From positions 29,612 to 93,611 of the forward strand of contig JAGNYI010000009.1 of assembly GCA_017985015.1 (NCBI GenBank): DNA of 64,000 bases, given 5' to 3'. Of the stretch, positions 47,404 to 56,526 are shown piece after piece. The translations under genes were made by a program, and so were the position numbers. The notes under the pieces were generated by a model that searched no databases, was not told where the DNA came from, and was given only the letters and a program-made list of their open reading frames with translations. The stretch comes from Giesbergeria sp. (lineage in GTDB: Bacteria; Pseudomonadota; Gammaproteobacteria; Burkholderiales; Burkholderiaceae_C). The number at the start of each line of letters is the position of its first letter. Position 1 is the first letter of the stretch.

Positions 47404-47579
47404 GGGCGGCCCAGACAGCGGCGCCACGCCTTCGGCAAGTGGTGGCGCAGCGAGACACAGGAGCGGACGAAGCATAGGCGAGCAGAACCCTCAAAGCAAA
47501 AGGACAGCCTGCGACAATCAGGCCGCACCGGCGAAGTGCGCAAGTGGCGTACGCACACCGCGCTCGGTGTGCCTGGCAG

Positions 47580-47610
47580 TTTGTGCAGCCTTTGTGACAC
47601 GTTCGTGACG
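47580..47610 (-). promoter_or_regulatory. Candidate Pho box of the ppk-sixA operon
   Basis: The plus strand reads TTTGTGACACGTTCGTGACG: two TGAC(A/G) repeats 11 bp apart, in the same orientation to the gene as the pstS box. On the minus strand a CACAAAC follows the second TGTCA with the same 9-nt spacing as CATAAAT at pstS. It is not as perfect as the pstS box. Confidence 0.55.
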
Positions 47611-47721
47611 CTCCCGCACCGAGACCAGGGAGTCGTCTGCGACCGGACGCTCCGCATGCACGCCCTCGCAGATAGATTCAGAGATTCAGGCGCGCCCACG
47701 GCCGATGGCGAAACAATTTCA

Positions 47722-47727
47722 TACAAT
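47722..47727 (+). promoter_or_regulatory. Candidate -10 box for the GGDEF-EAL gene
   Basis: TACAAT about 55 nt upstream of the TTG start; no clear -35. With the Pho box it is all that is seen in the 377-bp divergent gap 47404-47780. Confidence 0.35.
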
Positions 47728-47780
47728 CTCGTGGCCAAGGCCCCCTGCATCCGTCCGACCGCCTCCGCACCGCTGTTTCA

Positions 47781-50021
47781 TTGAACGAGTTCGCCTCCTC
47801 CCTTTCTGCCGCGCCCCCGAACACTGCCTCACCTGAGCGCACCCTGCAAGAGCTGCAGGCGCTGCTGGACAACGCGGGGGCGGGCATCGTTTTCATCCGC
47901 GAACGGCAGGTGGTGCGCTGCAATGCCCGGTTTGCACAGTTGTTCGGCTACGCCTCGGCGGCCGAACTGATTGGCCAGCGCAGCGAGAGCTTTTCCCTGG
48001 GTCGAGCGGCCTACCGCGATCTGGGGCGCGCGGCCTTTCCCGTGATCGCGGCCGGCAAGCCCTACACCACCGAACGCGAAATGCGGCGGCGCGACGGCCG
48101 GCGTTTCTGGGCCCGCCTCACCGGCAGCCTGATCAACACTGCCGAGCCGCTCGATGGGGCCGTCTGGGTCCTCGATGATCTCGATGCGCAAAAAACTGCG
48201 CAGAAGCAACTGGAAGCCGCTTTGTGGGAAAAGCAGACCTTGTTTGACCACGCCATGGTGGGCATCGTCTACCTCGTCGACCGCAAGATGACGCGCTGCA
48301 ACAGCTTCTTCGAAAACATGCTGGGCTACGGTCCGGGCGAGCTGACCGGCTGCTCGACGCGGCAGTGGTATGCCACCGACGCCGAGTGGGACGACATTGC
48401 GCAGCGCAGCCATCCGGTCCTGCAGCGCGGCGATTCGTTTGCGGGCGAAGTCACCATTTGCCGCAAGGACGGCAGCCAGATCGTCTGCGAAGTCCGCAGC
48501 CGGGCCTTGCATCCGGGCAAGCCCGAGTTGGGATCGCTATGGACCGTGATGGACGTGACCGAGCGCCGCAGCGCCCAGGCCGCGGTGGCTCAGGCCCAGG
48601 CCGAGCTCGAACGCCAAGTGCAGGAACGCACGCGCGAGCTCAGCGAAACCGTCGACACCCTGCACCGCGAAATGAAAGTGCGCCGCGTCGACCGCGACCG
48701 CATCCACTGGCTGGCCCACTACGACGCCTTGACTGGTCTGCCCAACCGCACGCTGCTGGCCGAGCGCAGCCGCGATGCCATCGCGGCGGCTCAGCAAAAC
48801 AACACACCGCTGGCCGTCGTTTTCCTCGACCTCGACCATTTCAAGCACGTCAACGACTCGCTGGGCCACCGCGTCGGCGATGCCCTGCTGGTGGCCATTG
48901 CCGAGCGCCTGCGCGCCGTGGTGCGCGACAAGGACACGGTCTGCCGCCTCGGCGGCGACGAGTTCATTCTGCTGCTGCCCGGCGCCGATGCCAGGGGTGC
49001 TGAACGCGTGGCAGGCAAACTGCTCGATGCCTCCAAGACGCCCTACCAGATCGGACACCACGAGCTGACCATGGCGCCCTCGATGGGCATTGCCGTGTTC
49101 CCTCGCGACGGCGCAGATTTCGAAACGCTTACGCAATCGGCCGACGTGGCCATGTACCGTGCCAAGCAGGGCGGGCGCAATACCCACCGGTTCTTCACGC
49201 CCGAGATGCAGGCCCAATCGGCCCGCGCCCTGATGCTGGAAAACGCCCTGCGCCGCGCGCTGGAGCGCGAGCAGTTCACGCTGCACTACCAGCCACAGGT
49301 CGGTATGGCCACCGGCCAACTGCGCGGCGTCGAAGCGCTGCTTCGCTGGCAGCACCCCGAACTGGGCGCCATCTCGCCCACCGAATTCATCCCGCTGGCC
49401 GAAGACAGCGGCCAGATTCTGGCCATTGGCGATTGGGTGCTGCGCACAGCCCTGGCGCAGCTGCGCGCCTGGCAACAGGCGGGCCATGCGGTGCCCAGCG
49501 TGGCCGTCAACCTCTCGGCCGTGCAGTTTCGCCAGCCCGGCATGCCCGAACGCATTGGCCAGATGCTGGCCCAGGCCGAGCTGCCGGCGCATGCGCTGGA
49601 GCTGGAGCTGACCGAGGGCGTGGCCTTGGACGACCCGCAGTCGGCGAGCGCCACCATGGACCAACTGAACGCCCTTGGCGTGCGCCTGGCCATTGACGAC
49701 TTCGGCACCGGGTATTCGTCGCTCAGCCTGCTCAAGCGCTTTCCCATCCACAAGCTCAAGATCGACCAATCCTTTGTGCGCGACCTGGGCGAGGACGCCA
49801 GCGACCGCGCCCTGGTCAGCGCCATCGTGCGCATGGCACAGGCCCTGGGCATCGAGACCACCGGCGAGGGTGTCGAGACAGTGCAGCAGCTCGCCTTCCT
49901 GCTGGAACAGGGTTGCACCGAGGCCCAGGGCTATTTCTACGCCCGCCCCATGCCTGGCGACGCCTTGCCAGACTGGCTGCATGCCCACCCACAGGCTGCC
50001 GGCAAACCCCCTGTGACTTGA
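47781..50021 (+). CDS. PAS-PAS-GGDEF-EAL cyclic-di-GMP signalling protein
   Basis: 746 residues. Two PAS domains (~25-140 and ~150-265), a coiled linker (AQAELERQVQERTRELSETV), a GGDEF domain with intact GGDEF at 391-395 and DLDHFKHVNDSLGH, and an EAL domain with EALLRW at 518, DDFGTGYSSL and EGVET. Both catalytic signatures are canonical, so it could make or cleave c-di-GMP. No membrane segment: a cytosolic sensor, possibly of redox or small ligands. The start is a TTG (47781); no ATG fits. Divergent from ppk. Confidence 0.92.
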   Translation: MNEFASSLSAAPPNTASPERTLQELQALLDNAGAGIVFIRERQVVRCNARFAQLFGYASAAELIGQRSESFSLGRAAYRDLGRAAFPVIAAGKPYTTEREMRRRDGRRFWARLTGSLINTAEPLDGAVWVLDDLDAQKTAQKQLEAALWEKQTLFDHAMVGIVYLVDRKMTRCNSFFENMLGYGPGELTGCSTRQWYATDAEWDDIAQRSHPVLQRGDSFAGEVTICRKDGSQIVCEVRSRALHPGKPELGSLWTVMDVTERRSAQAAVAQAQAELERQVQERTRELSETVDTLHREMKVRRVDRDRIHWLAHYDALTGLPNRTLLAERSRDAIAAAQQNNTPLAVVFLDLDHFKHVNDSLGHRVGDALLVAIAERLRAVVRDKDTVCRLGGDEFILLLPGADARGAERVAGKLLDASKTPYQIGHHELTMAPSMGIAVFPRDGADFETLTQSADVAMYRAKQGGRNTHRFFTPEMQAQSARALMLENALRRALEREQFTLHYQPQVGMATGQLRGVEALLRWQHPELGAISPTEFIPLAEDSGQILAIGDWVLRTALAQLRAWQQAGHAVPSVAVNLSAVQFRQPGMPERIGQMLAQAELPAHALELELTEGVALDDPQSASATMDQLNALGVRLAIDDFGTGYSSLSLLKRFPIHKLKIDQSFVRDLGEDASDRALVSAIVRMAQALGIETTGEGVETVQQLAFLLEQGCTEAQGYFYARPMPGDALPDWLHAHPQAAGKPPVT

Positions 50022-50027
50022 CGGCCA

Positions 50028-50100
50028 AAATTTTAAGGAAAATATGGCTCCAGCGCTTATTGGACCTAGGTTTTTAGCTATTTTCTGGATAGCAAATTAC
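50028..50100 (-). repeat. Dispersed two-hairpin repeat, copy R8
   Basis: On the minus strand: GCTATCCAGAAAATAGCT arm, core with AATAAGCGCTGG, then GAGCCA and an A/T tail. Lies between the GGDEF-EAL gene and prfB, both rightward. Confidence 0.75.
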
Positions 50101-50160
50101 TTCGATCTGCAGCGCGTGAGAAAATGCCCGATTACTCACCAGACACCCAAAGACAACACC

Positions 50161-51265
50161 ATGGAAGCAGAACGCATCAACCTCATCGGCAACTCCCTGC
50201 AAGACCTCACGGAGCGTACCCGTGAGTTACGGGGGTATCTTTGACTACGATGCCAAATTTGAACGCCTGCGCACGGTAAACGCCTCGCTGGAAGACCCTT
50301 CGGTCTGGAACGACCCGAAGAAGGCCCAGGAACTCGGCAAAGAGAAAAAATCGCTCGACGGCGTGGTGGTCACGCTCGAGCGCCTGACGCGCGAGCTGGC
50401 CGACAACACCGAGTTGTTCGAAATGAGCCGCGACGAAGGCGACGAGGCCGGCCTTCGCACCATCGAGTTCGAGACCGCCAAGCTGCGCCCGGACATCGAG
50501 GAGCTCGAATTCCGCCGCATGTTCCGCAATGAGGCCGACCCGCTCAACTGCTACCTCGATATCCAGGCCGGCGCTGGTGGCACCGAGGCCTGCGACTGGG
50601 CCAGCATGCTCTTGCGCCAGTACCTGCGCTATGCCGAGCGCAAGGGCTTCAAGACCAGCGTGGACGACGAAACCGCGGGCGACGTGGCCGGCATCAAGGG
50701 CGCAACCATCCATATCGAGGGTGAGTACGCCTACGGCCTGCTGCGCACCGAAACCGGCGTGCACCGCCTGGTGCGCAAAAGCCCGTTCGACAGCTCGGGC
50801 GGGCGCCACACCAGCTTTGCCAGCGTGTTCGTCTACCCCGACATCGACGACTCGATCCAGATCGACATCAACCCGTCGGACGTGCGCACCGACACCTACC
50901 GCGCCAGTGGCGCCGGCGGCCAGCACATCAACAAGACCGATTCGGCCGTGCGCCTGACGCACCTGCCTACCGGCATCGTGGTGCAGTGCCAGGACGGGCG
51001 CAGCCAGCACGGCAACCGCGACATCGCCTGGCAGCGCCTGCGCTCCAAGCTCTACGACTTCGAGATGCGCAAGCGCCAGGAAGAAGCGCAAAGGCTCGAA
51101 GACACCAAGACCGACGTGGGTTGGGGCCACCAGATTCGCAGCTATGTGCTGGACAACAGCCGTATCAAGGACCTGCGCACCAACGTCGAAATCTCCGCCA
51201 CCCAGAAAGTGCTGGACGGCGACCTCGACGCCTTCATCGAAGCCTCGCTCAAGCAAGGCATTTAA
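50161..51265 (+). CDS. prfB: Peptide chain release factor 2 (programmed +1 frameshift)
   Basis: Recognises UGA and UAA stop codons. The first 27 codons ([20 protein letters not shown]...) run from ATG 50161 to an in-frame UGA at 50242-50244. Translation then shifts +1 at CTT-TGA-C and continues from 50243 to 51265. The protein has the anticodon-like SPF motif ([17 protein letters not shown]) and the GGQ motif ([17 protein letters not shown]), both intact. Full length about 367 residues. RF2 regulates itself by this frameshift: scarce RF2 slows UGA reading and favours the shift. Confidence 0.96.
50230..50245 (+). promoter_or_regulatory. prfB: prfB recoding site
   Basis: CGGGGGTATCTTTGAC: a Shine-Dalgarno-like GGGGG stretch close upstream of the slippery CTT-TGA-C, the same arrangement as in classical prfB genes. 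Confidence 0.95.
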
Positions 51266-51274
51266 GGACATTGC

Positions 51275-54004
51275 ATGTTTTCATTGCGCGAAGACGGCCA
51301 GGCACCCGCCACCGCCCGCCACCGCGGCGACTACCAGGCCCCGGCCTGGTGGATCGACACCGTAGACCTCACCTTCGACCTCGACCCGGCCAAGACGCGC
51401 GTCTTGAGCCGCATGCACGTGCGCCGCAACAGCAACGTGGCGCTGCAGCCGCTGCGGCTCGACGGCGACGAGCTGAACCTGGCGCGCGTGATGGTCAACG
51501 GCGCCGGCACGTCCTTTCGCATGGACGCAGGCCAATTGGTGCTCGAGAACCTGCCCCAGGACGAGGCCGGTTTTGACCTGGAGATCTTCACCACCTGCGC
51601 GCCCGAGAAGAACACCGCGCTGATGGGGCTCTACGTGAGCCAGGGCACGTTCTTCACGCAGTGCGAGGCCGAGGGCTTTCGCCGCATCACCTACTTCCTC
51701 GACCGCCCGGACGTCATGGCCAGCTACCAGGTGCTGCTGCGCGCCGACAAGGCGCAGTACCCGGTGCTGCTCTCCAACGGCAACCTGGTAGAGCAAGGCG
51801 ACCTGGACGGCGGTCGGCACTTTGCCAAATGGGTGGACCCGCACAAGAAGCCCTGCTACCTGTTCGCCCTGGTGGCCGGCAAACTGGTCGCGCGCCAGCA
51901 GCGCATCACGTCCCGCACGGGCAAGGAGCATCTGCTGGAGGTGTACGTGCGCCCCGGCGACCTGGGCAAGACCGAGCACGCCATGCATTCGCTGATGGCC
52001 AGCGTCGCCTGGGACGAAACGCGCTTTGGCCTCAGCCTGGATCTGGAGCGCTTCATGATCGTCGCCACCAGCGACTTCAACATGGGCGCCATGGAGAACA
52101 AGGGCCTGAACGTCTTCAACACCAAGTACGTGCTGGCCAGCCAGGCCACGGCCACCGATGTTGATTTTTCCAACATCGAAAGCGTGGTCGGCCACGAGTA
52201 CTTCCACAACTGGACCGGCAACCGCGTCACCTGCCGCGACTGGTTCCAGCTCAGCCTCAAGGAAGGCCTGACGGTGTTCCGCGACCAGGAATTTTCCATG
52301 GACATGGCGGGCAGCGCCTCGGCCCGCACCGTCAAGCGCATCGAAGACGTGCGCGTGCTGCGCACCGTGCAGTTCCCCGAAGACGCTGGCCCCATGGCGC
52401 ACCCGGTGCGGCCCGAGAGCTACGTGGAAATCAACAACTTCTACACCGTCACCATTTACGAAAAAGGTGCTGAAGTGGTGCGCATGATGCACACCCTGGT
52501 GGGCCGCGAGGGCTTTGCGCGTGGCATGAAGCTGTACTTCGAGCGCCACGACGGCCAGGCCGTCACCTGCGACGACTTCGCGGCCGCGATTGCCGACGCC
52601 AACCCTGGCAGCGAACTGGCCACACGGCTGGACGCCTTCAAGCGCTGGTACAGCCAGGCCGGCACACCCTGCGTCAAGGCGCAAGGCGAATACGACGCCG
52701 CCGCGCAGACCTACACCCTCACGCTCAGCCAGAGCTGCCCGGCCACACCCAATCAGCCAAGCAAGCTGCCCTTCGTCATTCCCGTCGAACTGGGCCTGCT
52801 GGCACAGGACGGCAGCGCCCTGCCCCTGCAGATGGACGGCGAAACCGCCCCCGGCGCCAGCACGCGCACCGTGGTGCTCGACGCGACCAGCCTGACGCTG
52901 CGCTTCATCGGCGTGGCGAGCGCGCCCGTGCCCTCGCTGCTGCGCTCGTTCAGCGCACCGGTGCGGCTGGACTATGCCTACACCGACGCCGAACTGCTGA
53001 CGCTGCTGGCGCACGACACCGACGCCTTCAACCGCTGGGAAGCAGGCCAGCGCCTGATGCTGCGCTGCGCTATCAATGCAATAGCTGCTAGCGCAGATGC
53101 ATCAAGCGCTGGAGGCACATTTGATGCTGAAATCATGGACGCCGACCTGCTCGCCGCCCTGCGCCGCACGCTGCGCGACCCGCAGCTCGACGCCGCCTAC
53201 AAGGAGCTGGTGCTGAGCCTGCCCTCCGAGAGCTACCTGGCCGAGCAGCTCGACGTGGTGGATCCGCAGCGCGTGCATGCGGTGCGCGAAGCCATGCGCC
53301 TGCAACTGGCCACCGCCCTGCGCGGCGACTGGGAAGCCGCCTACGAAGCCAGCCACGACACCGGCGCCTACCAGCCGGACGCGGCGTCGGCCGGCCGCCG
53401 CGCCCTCGCCGGCCAGGCGCTGTCCATGCTGTGCCTCGCCGCGCAGCACACGGGTGACGCCGTCTGGCCTGGCAAAACACTGAAGCGCTTCAAGGATGCC
53501 GGCAACATGACCGACCGCTTTGCTGCGCTCGCAGCCCTGGTCGGCAGCGGCCACCCGCACGCGGCGGCCGCGCTGGCGCGCTTCCATGCCTTGTTCAAGG
53601 ACGACGCCCTGGTCATCGACAAATGGTTTGCCCTGCAGGCCGGCACGCCCGATCGCGGCGGCAACGTACTGCCCGCGGTTCAGGCACTGATGAAGCACCC
53701 CGACTTCCATCTGAGCAACCCCAACCGCGCGCGCAGCCTCATCTTCAGCTACTGCAGCGCCAACCCGGGCGCCTTCCACCGCGCAGACGGCGCGGGCTAC
53801 CGCTTCTGGGTCGAACGCGTGCTCGCGCTTGACGCCATCAACCCACAAGTCGCCGCCCGCCTGGCACGCGCCTTGGACCGCTGGAGCAAGCTGGCCGAGC
53901 CTTGGCGCAGCGCGGCCCAAGCTGCCATTGCCCAGGTGGCCGGACACGCCAAACTCAGCAAAGACGTGCGCGAGGTCGTCACCCGCGCTTTGGAGACCCC
54001 ATGA
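51275..54004 (+). CDS. pepN: Aminopeptidase N (alanyl aminopeptidase)
   Basis: 909 residues. M1 zinc metallopeptidase removing N-terminal residues from peptides. GAMEN exopeptidase motif at 271-275, zinc motif HEYFH at 307-311 with the third ligand Glu in [12 protein letters not shown], and the DUF3458-type C-terminal helical domain. Starts 9 nt after prfB; overlaps fbp by 4 bp. Oddity: the segment coded by 53068-53135 (about residues 598-621) is a complete in-frame copy of the dispersed repeat (R9), giving an Ala/Ser-rich insertion. Confidence 0.96.
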   Translation: MFSLREDGQAPATARHRGDYQAPAWWIDTVDLTFDLDPAKTRVLSRMHVRRNSNVALQPLRLDGDELNLARVMVNGAGTSFRMDAGQLVLENLPQDEAGFDLEIFTTCAPEKNTALMGLYVSQGTFFTQCEAEGFRRITYFLDRPDVMASYQVLLRADKAQYPVLLSNGNLVEQGDLDGGRHFAKWVDPHKKPCYLFALVAGKLVARQQRITSRTGKEHLLEVYVRPGDLGKTEHAMHSLMASVAWDETRFGLSLDLERFMIVATSDFNMGAMENKGLNVFNTKYVLASQATATDVDFSNIESVVGHEYFHNWTGNRVTCRDWFQLSLKEGLTVFRDQEFSMDMAGSASARTVKRIEDVRVLRTVQFPEDAGPMAHPVRPESYVEINNFYTVTIYEKGAEVVRMMHTLVGREGFARGMKLYFERHDGQAVTCDDFAAAIADANPGSELATRLDAFKRWYSQAGTPCVKAQGEYDAAAQTYTLTLSQSCPATPNQPSKLPFVIPVELGLLAQDGSALPLQMDGETAPGASTRTVVLDATSLTLRFIGVASAPVPSLLRSFSAPVRLDYAYTDAELLTLLAHDTDAFNRWEAGQRLMLRCAINAIAASADASSAGGTFDAEIMDADLLAALRRTLRDPQLDAAYKELVLSLPSESYLAEQLDVVDPQRVHAVREAMRLQLATALRGDWEAAYEASHDTGAYQPDAASAGRRALAGQALSMLCLAAQHTGDAVWPGKTLKRFKDAGNMTDRFAALAALVGSGHPHAAAALARFHALFKDDALVIDKWFALQAGTPDRGGNVLPAVQALMKHPDFHLSNPNRARSLIFSYCSANPGAFHRADGAGYRFWVERVLALDAINPQVAARLARALDRWSKLAEPWRSAAQAAIAQVAGHAKLSKDVREVVTRALETP
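53068..53135 (+). repeat. Dispersed two-hairpin repeat, copy R9, inside pepN
   Basis: GCTATCAATGCAATAGCT arm, CTAGCGC...AAGCGCTGG core and GAGGCACATTTGATGCTGAAATC tail, all within the pepN reading frame without stop or frameshift. Confidence 0.8.
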
Positions 54005-55014
54005 CACCCCCCAAGAAAATCTCCCTCACCCGCTACCTCGTGGAGCAGCAGCGCATCGACGGCCTCATCCCCGGCCAGTTGCGCCTGCTGCTTGAAGTGG
54101 TCGCACGCGCCTGCAAGAGCATCAGCCACGCCGTGAACAAGGGCGCCCTCGGCGGCGTTCTGGGCAGTGCCGACAGCGAAAACGTGCAGGGCGAAATCCA
54201 GAAGAAGCTCGACATCATCGCCAACGAGGTGCTGATCGAAGCCAACGAATGGGGCGGCCACCTGGCGGGCATGGCGTCCGAAGAAATGGATGCCATCTAC
54301 GTCGTCCCCAACCGCTACCCCAAGGGCGAATACCTGCTGCTGTTCGACCCGCTTGATGGCTCCAGCAACATCGACGTGAACGTCAGTATCGGCACCATCT
54401 TCAGCGTGCTGCACATGCCCGAGGATGACCGCGGCGTGGACGAAGGCGATTTTCTGCAGCCGGGCAACCGCCAGGTCGCCGCCGGCTACTGCGTCTACGG
54501 CCCGCAGACCACGCTGGTGCTGACCGTGGGCGACGGCGTCGTCATGTTCACGCTGGACCGCGAGCAGGGTTCGTTCGTCCTCACGCAAGAGAACGTGCGC
54601 ATCCCCGCCGACACGCAGGAATTCGCCATCAACATGAGCAACATGCGCCACTGGGCCCCGCCCGTGCGCCGCTACATCGACGAATGCCTGCAGGGCCAGG
54701 AGGGCCCGCGCGGCAAAGACTTCAACATGCGCTGGATCGCCAGCATGGTGGCCGACGTACACCGCATCCTCACCCGCGGCGGCGTCTTCATGTACCCCTG
54801 GGACCAGCGCGAGCCGGGCAAGCCCGGCAAGCTGCGTTTGATGTACGAGGCCAACCCCATGGCCTGGCTGATCGAACAAGCCGGCGGCGCCGCCACCAAC
54901 GGCAAGGAGCGCATCCTGGACATCCAGCCCACCAAGCTGCATGAGCGCGTCAGCGTCATCCTGGGCTCGAAAAACGAAGTCGAGCGCGTGACCAGCTACC
55001 ATTCCGGGCTATAA
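54001..55014 (+). CDS. fbp: Fructose-1,6-bisphosphatase class I
   Basis: 337 residues. Gluconeogenic removal of the 1-phosphate from fructose 1,6-bisphosphate. Metal/active-site block [17 protein letters not shown], the LVLTVGDGV segment and C-terminal [15 protein letters not shown] are all intact. ATG 54001 overlaps the pepN stop (ATGA), so it is translationally coupled. The stop codon lies inside the TATAAT of the next promoter. Confidence 0.97.
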   Translation: MTPPKKISLTRYLVEQQRIDGLIPGQLRLLLEVVARACKSISHAVNKGALGGVLGSADSENVQGEIQKKLDIIANEVLIEANEWGGHLAGMASEEMDAIYVVPNRYPKGEYLLLFDPLDGSSNIDVNVSIGTIFSVLHMPEDDRGVDEGDFLQPGNRQVAAGYCVYGPQTTLVLTVGDGVVMFTLDREQGSFVLTQENVRIPADTQEFAINMSNMRHWAPPVRRYIDECLQGQEGPRGKDFNMRWIASMVADVHRILTRGGVFMYPWDQREPGKPGKLRLMYEANPMAWLIEQAGGAATNGKERILDIQPTKLHERVSVILGSKNEVERVTSYHSGL

Positions 55015-55015
55015 T
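55010..55015 (+). promoter_or_regulatory. TATAAT -10 box of tRNA-Thr, overlapping the fbp stop codon
   Basis: A perfect TATAAT, 16 nt from its first base to the tRNA, with CGTGAC-like sequence at -35 distance inside fbp. The fbp TAA (55012-55014) is part of the hexamer. Confidence 0.55.
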
Positions 55016-55025
55016 TTTTAGCTAA

Positions 55026-55101
55026 GCCGGTGTAGCTCAGTCGGTAGAGCAGCTCATTCGTAATGAGAAGGTCGGGTGTTCGATTCATCTCTCCGGCACC
55101 A
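55026..55101 (+). tRNA. tRNA-Thr (anticodon CGT)
   Basis: 76 nt with encoded CCA. Anticodon loop TTCGTAA, D-arm GCTC...GAGC, T-loop TTCGATT. Acceptor pair 6:67 is a U-U mismatch and the T-stem has two G-U pairs; G27-A43 at the top of the anticodon stem is also non-Watson-Crick, as in E. coli tRNA-Thr(CGU). Confidence 0.93.
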
Positions 55102-55108
55102 CATGAAG

Positions 55109-55139
55109 GCCCCTGATTCGCAAGAGTCAGGGGCTTTTT
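55109..55139 (+). terminator. Rho-independent terminator after tRNA-Thr
   Basis: Perfect 8-bp stem GCCCCTGA / TCAGGGGC with a 10-nt loop and TTTTT. Ends the pepN-fbp-tRNA region. Confidence 0.9.
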
Positions 55140-55216
55140 CGTGGCTGGGTGCGCAACCTGTCACCTTATCCTCACGCCAAATCCGACCACGTGGCGCTCA
55201 GATGCGTCAGCGCACC

Positions 55217-55546
55217 TCACCCACCATCCAACGCGCCGCGACTCTGAGCAGCGTGATGGGCCGTCAAAAACCCGTTCGCCACCATATCCAGACTGGGCCG
55301 GGTGTTGCCCTGCTTGTCCGTCCAGACGCGCGGCGTCAGGCTTCCGGCCAGGGCGATGCTGTCGCCATCGCGCAGTGCGAGCAGCGCGGTGCAGATCTCT
55401 TGGTCAAAAGCGATGACATTGACAATGAGGTTTTCGCCCTCGGACGCCGAGGCGAGCACCTTTGCCACCACAAAGGCCCTGCCCGCCTTGTCCATGCGTT
55501 CACCGGGCGCGCTATGGAGGCGGCCCGCTACCAATCCGTCAATCAT
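55217..55546 (-). CDS. Small single-stranded-DNA-binding (OB-fold) protein
   Basis: 109 residues. One OB-fold of the SSB/PriB-like kind: IAGRLHSAPGER-like start (MIDGLVAGRLHS), AFVVAKVLASA, LIVNVIAFDQE, IALAGSLTPRVWTDKQG and LDMVANGFL. It lacks the acidic SSB tail (ends HAAQSRGALDGG), so it is not the main SSB. Ribosome site AAGGA before ATG 55546. Likely an accessory replication/repair or plasmid-type SSB; role unknown. Confidence 0.75.
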   Translation of the reverse strand: MIDGLVAGRLHSAPGERMDKAGRAFVVAKVLASASEGENLIVNVIAFDQEICTALLALRDGDSIALAGSLTPRVWTDKQGNTRPSLDMVANGFLTAHHAAQSRGALDGG

Positions 55547-55630
55547 GTTTCATCCTTGCTCGACTGCTTCGTGGCGCAGGTGCGCCATGCGCCGAGCTTA
55601 GAGCCTGTTCACGATCTCGCAAGGCGGCGC

Positions 55631-56506
55631 CTAGGAGCCGACCTCCACCCGCGCCAGAAATGCATCCACCAGGGCCAGTTGCTCGGGCACGTTGAGGGCG
55701 GGGGCGTGGCCGCAGCCGGCAACTTGCGTCACTTGCAACTGGGCGCGTGCGCCGGGGCCGCGGGTCTGCATCGCGGCCGTGGTTTGCGGCAACACCAGGT
55801 CGGAATCGGCTCCGCGCAGGCACAGCACGGGCAGATTCAGCGCATCGTAGTGGTCCCAGATCAGGTAGTCGTTGTCGTGCCGGGTGAACTGCTGCACCAT
55901 GGCCGGGTCGTAGTGCGGGGTGACACGGCCGTCCGCGAGCCGGCGCGTCGAGCTCTCCGTCAGCAGGCGCCACTGCGCATCGGACAGCCAGCCGTAGGGC
56001 GCGTACACCTGGCGAAAAAACGCTTCCAATTCGGTCACTGTGTCAAACGCTGGCGGCTGGCCGGCGTAGGCCTTGATGCGTTCAAGCGCTGCGTCGGCAA
56101 GCTGGGGCGCGTTGTCGTTTAGCAGCAGGCTGCGGATGGCGCCCTGCAGCGCGGGCTCGAACAGGCCGCTTGCGCTGACCGTTCCAATGGAGCCGCCCAT
56201 CGATGTACCGATCCAGTGCGCGCGATCAATGCCCAACTGCGAAAACAGATCGGCCGCGATGCGCGCATAAAAGCGCAGGCTGTATTCCTCGGCCGGGTGG
56301 CGCGCCCACTGGCTCAGGCCCCGCCCCAGGGTGTCGGGGCAGATAACGCGGTAGCGATCCGCCAGATGCTGGGCCAAGGGGTCCATATCGCGCCCGGTGC
56401 GCGCCAAGCCATGCCAGGCGACGATTACCGGAGCGTCGGGGGCGCCCCATTCCATGAAATGAATTTCATAGCCGGCACAGGTGGCATAGCGCGAGCGCGG
56501 TTGCAT
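55631..56506 (-). CDS. Alpha/beta-fold hydrolase
   Basis: 291 residues. Oxyanion motif VAWHGLARTGRDMD, nucleophile elbow GTSMGG (TSMGGSIG), a late acid in LRGADSDLVL and His in GCGHAPAL. Starts 20 bp after the periplasmic binding protein, probably in the same leftward operon as the 3-hydroxybutyrate oligomer hydrolase and liv genes. Esterase or lactonase activity is plausible; the substrate is unknown. Confidence 0.83.
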   Translation of the reverse strand: MQPRSRYATCAGYEIHFMEWGAPDAPVIVAWHGLARTGRDMDPLAQHLADRYRVICPDTLGRGLSQWARHPAEEYSLRFYARIAADLFSQLGIDRAHWIGTSMGGSIGTVSASGLFEPALQGAIRSLLLNDNAPQLADAALERIKAYAGQPPAFDTVTELEAFFRQVYAPYGWLSDAQWRLLTESSTRRLADGRVTPHYDPAMVQQFTRHDNDYLIWDHYDALNLPVLCLRGADSDLVLPQTTAAMQTRGPGARAQLQVTQVAGCGHAPALNVPEQLALVDAFLARVEVGS

Positions 56507-56526
56507 GCGAGATCCTTGAGAGGTGC

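Noticed and set aside
50242-50244. In-frame stop in prfB read as a nonsense mutation
   Set aside because: It is the classic recoding UGA with a proper slippery site and upstream Shine-Dalgarno-like sequence.
55590-55625. GAGCCTGTTCACGATCTCG string between two leftward genes as an IS end
   Set aside because: Such a string can flank insertion sequences, but no inverted partner or transposase is present.
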